Origin: CAZHGD01 sp964531735 | GTDB taxonomy: Bacteria; Armatimonadota; UBA10988 | Length of the DNA: 21,843 nt | Assembly: GCA_964531735.1 (NCBI GenBank) | Contig: CAZHGD010000127.1 | Span: 1-21,843, forward strand | Direction of reading: 5' to 3' | Shown: positions 21,070-21,843 of the stretch, piece by piece | How the letters are laid out: each line of letters starts with the position of its first letter | Position numbering within the stretch: the first letter of the stretch is position 1 | The notes under the pieces: model-generated | What the model saw: only the letters and a program-made list of their open reading frames with translations | Told to the model about the DNA's origin: nothing | Database searches by the model: none | Program-made: the position numbers and the translations under genes

Positions 21070-21792
21070 GTGAAGGTGTTGATGACCGGCGCGGCGGGGC
21101 ATGTGGGAAGCATCCTCCGACCCGCCTTCGAAGCGCGGCATGAGTGCCGCTATCTGGACGTTCGCCCGGTGGACGGGGCCGCCGATCGCAGTCTGGTGGG
21201 CAGCCTGCTCGACGGCGAGCTGCTCGCCCGGGCGATGGACGGCGTGGAGGCCTGTGTGCATCTGGCCATGGCGCCCACGCGCGACGCCTCGCCGCACGAG
21301 CGGATCGGCCTGTCGTACGACGTGCACGTGAAAGGCATGCACCACGTGCTGGACGCGGCGGTGACCCACGGCGTGAAGCGCGTCGTCTACGCCTCGACGT
21401 TGAGCGTCTACCGCCAGGCGCGACCCAAAGACGGCCGGATCATGGACGAAAGCTGGCCGCCGGACGCCATCGATGTCTATGGACTGACCAAGCGTCTGGG
21501 CGAGGTGATCTGCGAAGCCTTCGCCACCCGGCACCCCGAGCTGAGCGTATTCGCCCTGCAGATGGTGGCGCCACGCAACGCGCAGCAGTACGCGCAGGCG
21601 CGGGCGAACCCGGCCGGTGACCCGAACTACCTGACCGGACCCGAGGACCTGCAGCGGGTCTACCTGGCCGCGGTCGAGCACCCGGACCACCACGGTTACG
21701 ACGCCGTGTTCGTCTGCTCCGACGTCGAGCGCCACTACTTCGATCTGTCCAAGGCCGAGCGACTACTGGGCTGGGTGCCGGAGGGTCGTTAG
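21070..21792 (+). CDS. Extended SDR (NAD-dependent epimerase/dehydratase family) protein
   Basis: GTG 21070 is chosen because AAGGAG (21056-21061) is 8 nt upstream and it gives the typical N-terminus MKVLMTGAAGHVGSILRP; an upstream in-frame GTG at 21037 would add 11 residues without a site. The 240-aa product is shorter than classical UDP-sugar epimerases (300-350 aa), like the NAD-sugar or uronate dehydrogenase-type short members. Features: NAD-binding GAAGHVG (7-13), LDVRPVDG (29-36), ACVHLAMAP (61-69), VVYASTLSVYRQ (105-116), and catalytic Tyr137 and Lys141 in VYGLTKRLGE (136-145). The tail SKAERLLGWVPEGR is usual. Uronate dehydrogenase-like or epimerase activity is possible; the substrate is unknown. 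It is divergent from the YhcH-family operon. It is complete, ending 51 bp before the window edge. Confidence 0.88.
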   Translation: MKVLMTGAAGHVGSILRPAFEARHECRYLDVRPVDGAADRSLVGSLLDGELLARAMDGVEACVHLAMAPTRDASPHERIGLSYDVHVKGMHHVLDAAVTHGVKRVVYASTLSVYRQARPKDGRIMDESWPPDAIDVYGLTKRLGEVICEAFATRHPELSVFALQMVAPRNAQQYAQARANPAGDPNYLTGPEDLQRVYLAAVEHPDHHGYDAVFVCSDVERHYFDLSKAERLLGWVPEGR

Positions 21793-21843
21793 TACCTATC
21801 CGAATAGTCCCGCTGCGCGGAACGTGATCCACGCGCACGCCAG
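21793..21843. other. Trailing 51 bp, no feature seen
   Basis: After the SDR stop the sequence contains no recognisable gene start, strong hairpin or promoter. Confidence 0.4.

Overview
The window is a GC-rich, densely coded bacterial segment with 15 recognisable protein genes, one of them cut by the left edge. It reads as an accessory glycan-degradation neighbourhood. No rRNA, tRNA, insertion sequence, CRISPR array, transporter or transcription regulator was recognised. The mix of DUF4874/DUF4832, DUF1861, DUF6259, UroD-like, Gfo/Idh/MocA and GH4 families, with large secreted glycosidase-like proteins and long antisense open frames, is typical of high-GC environmental bacteria such as Planctomycetota, Lentisphaerota, Armatimonadota or Hydrogenedentota. 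The phylum cannot be fixed from the sequence alone.

Left, plus strand (3-3169): the end of a protein with a CBM6/35-like carbohydrate-binding domain, then a secreted DUF4874/DUF4832 protein, then a DUF1861 beta-propeller protein. They are tightly spaced and probably form one operon. It converges on the minus-strand genes with only 20 bp between.

Middle, minus strand (17924 down to 3190): a SAM methyltransferase; a 1106-aa secreted DUF6259-like TIM-barrel protein; a 296-aa protein with two membrane segments; a GNAT acetyltransferase; a 1149-aa predicted clan GH-D-like glycosidase; a VOC protein; and a UroD-like protein. Gaps are 34-80 bp, so this may be one transcript. After a gap holding a candidate terminator and promoter comes a class II fructose-bisphosphate aldolase with a strong hairpin behind it. 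Last is an 844-aa secreted protein with carbohydrate-binding-like ends.

Right: a compact minus-strand operon, YhcH-family protein > Gfo/Idh/MocA oxidoreductase > GH4 alpha-galactosidase-like enzyme (20893 down to 18113), diverges from a plus-strand extended SDR epimerase/dehydratase (21070-21792).

Inferred division of labour: secreted DUF4832, DUF6259 and CBM-bearing proteins act on an external glycan. GH4, Gfo/Idh/MocA, YhcH and possibly the SDR and aldolase process the sugars inside the cell. The substrate is unknown; alpha-galactosides are only a suggestion from GH4. The most unusual signal not explained by genes is a set of short, perfect GC-rich stem-loops that directly abut the Shine-Dalgarno sequence of three glycosidase-type genes (GH4, DUF6259-like and the 1149-aa protein).
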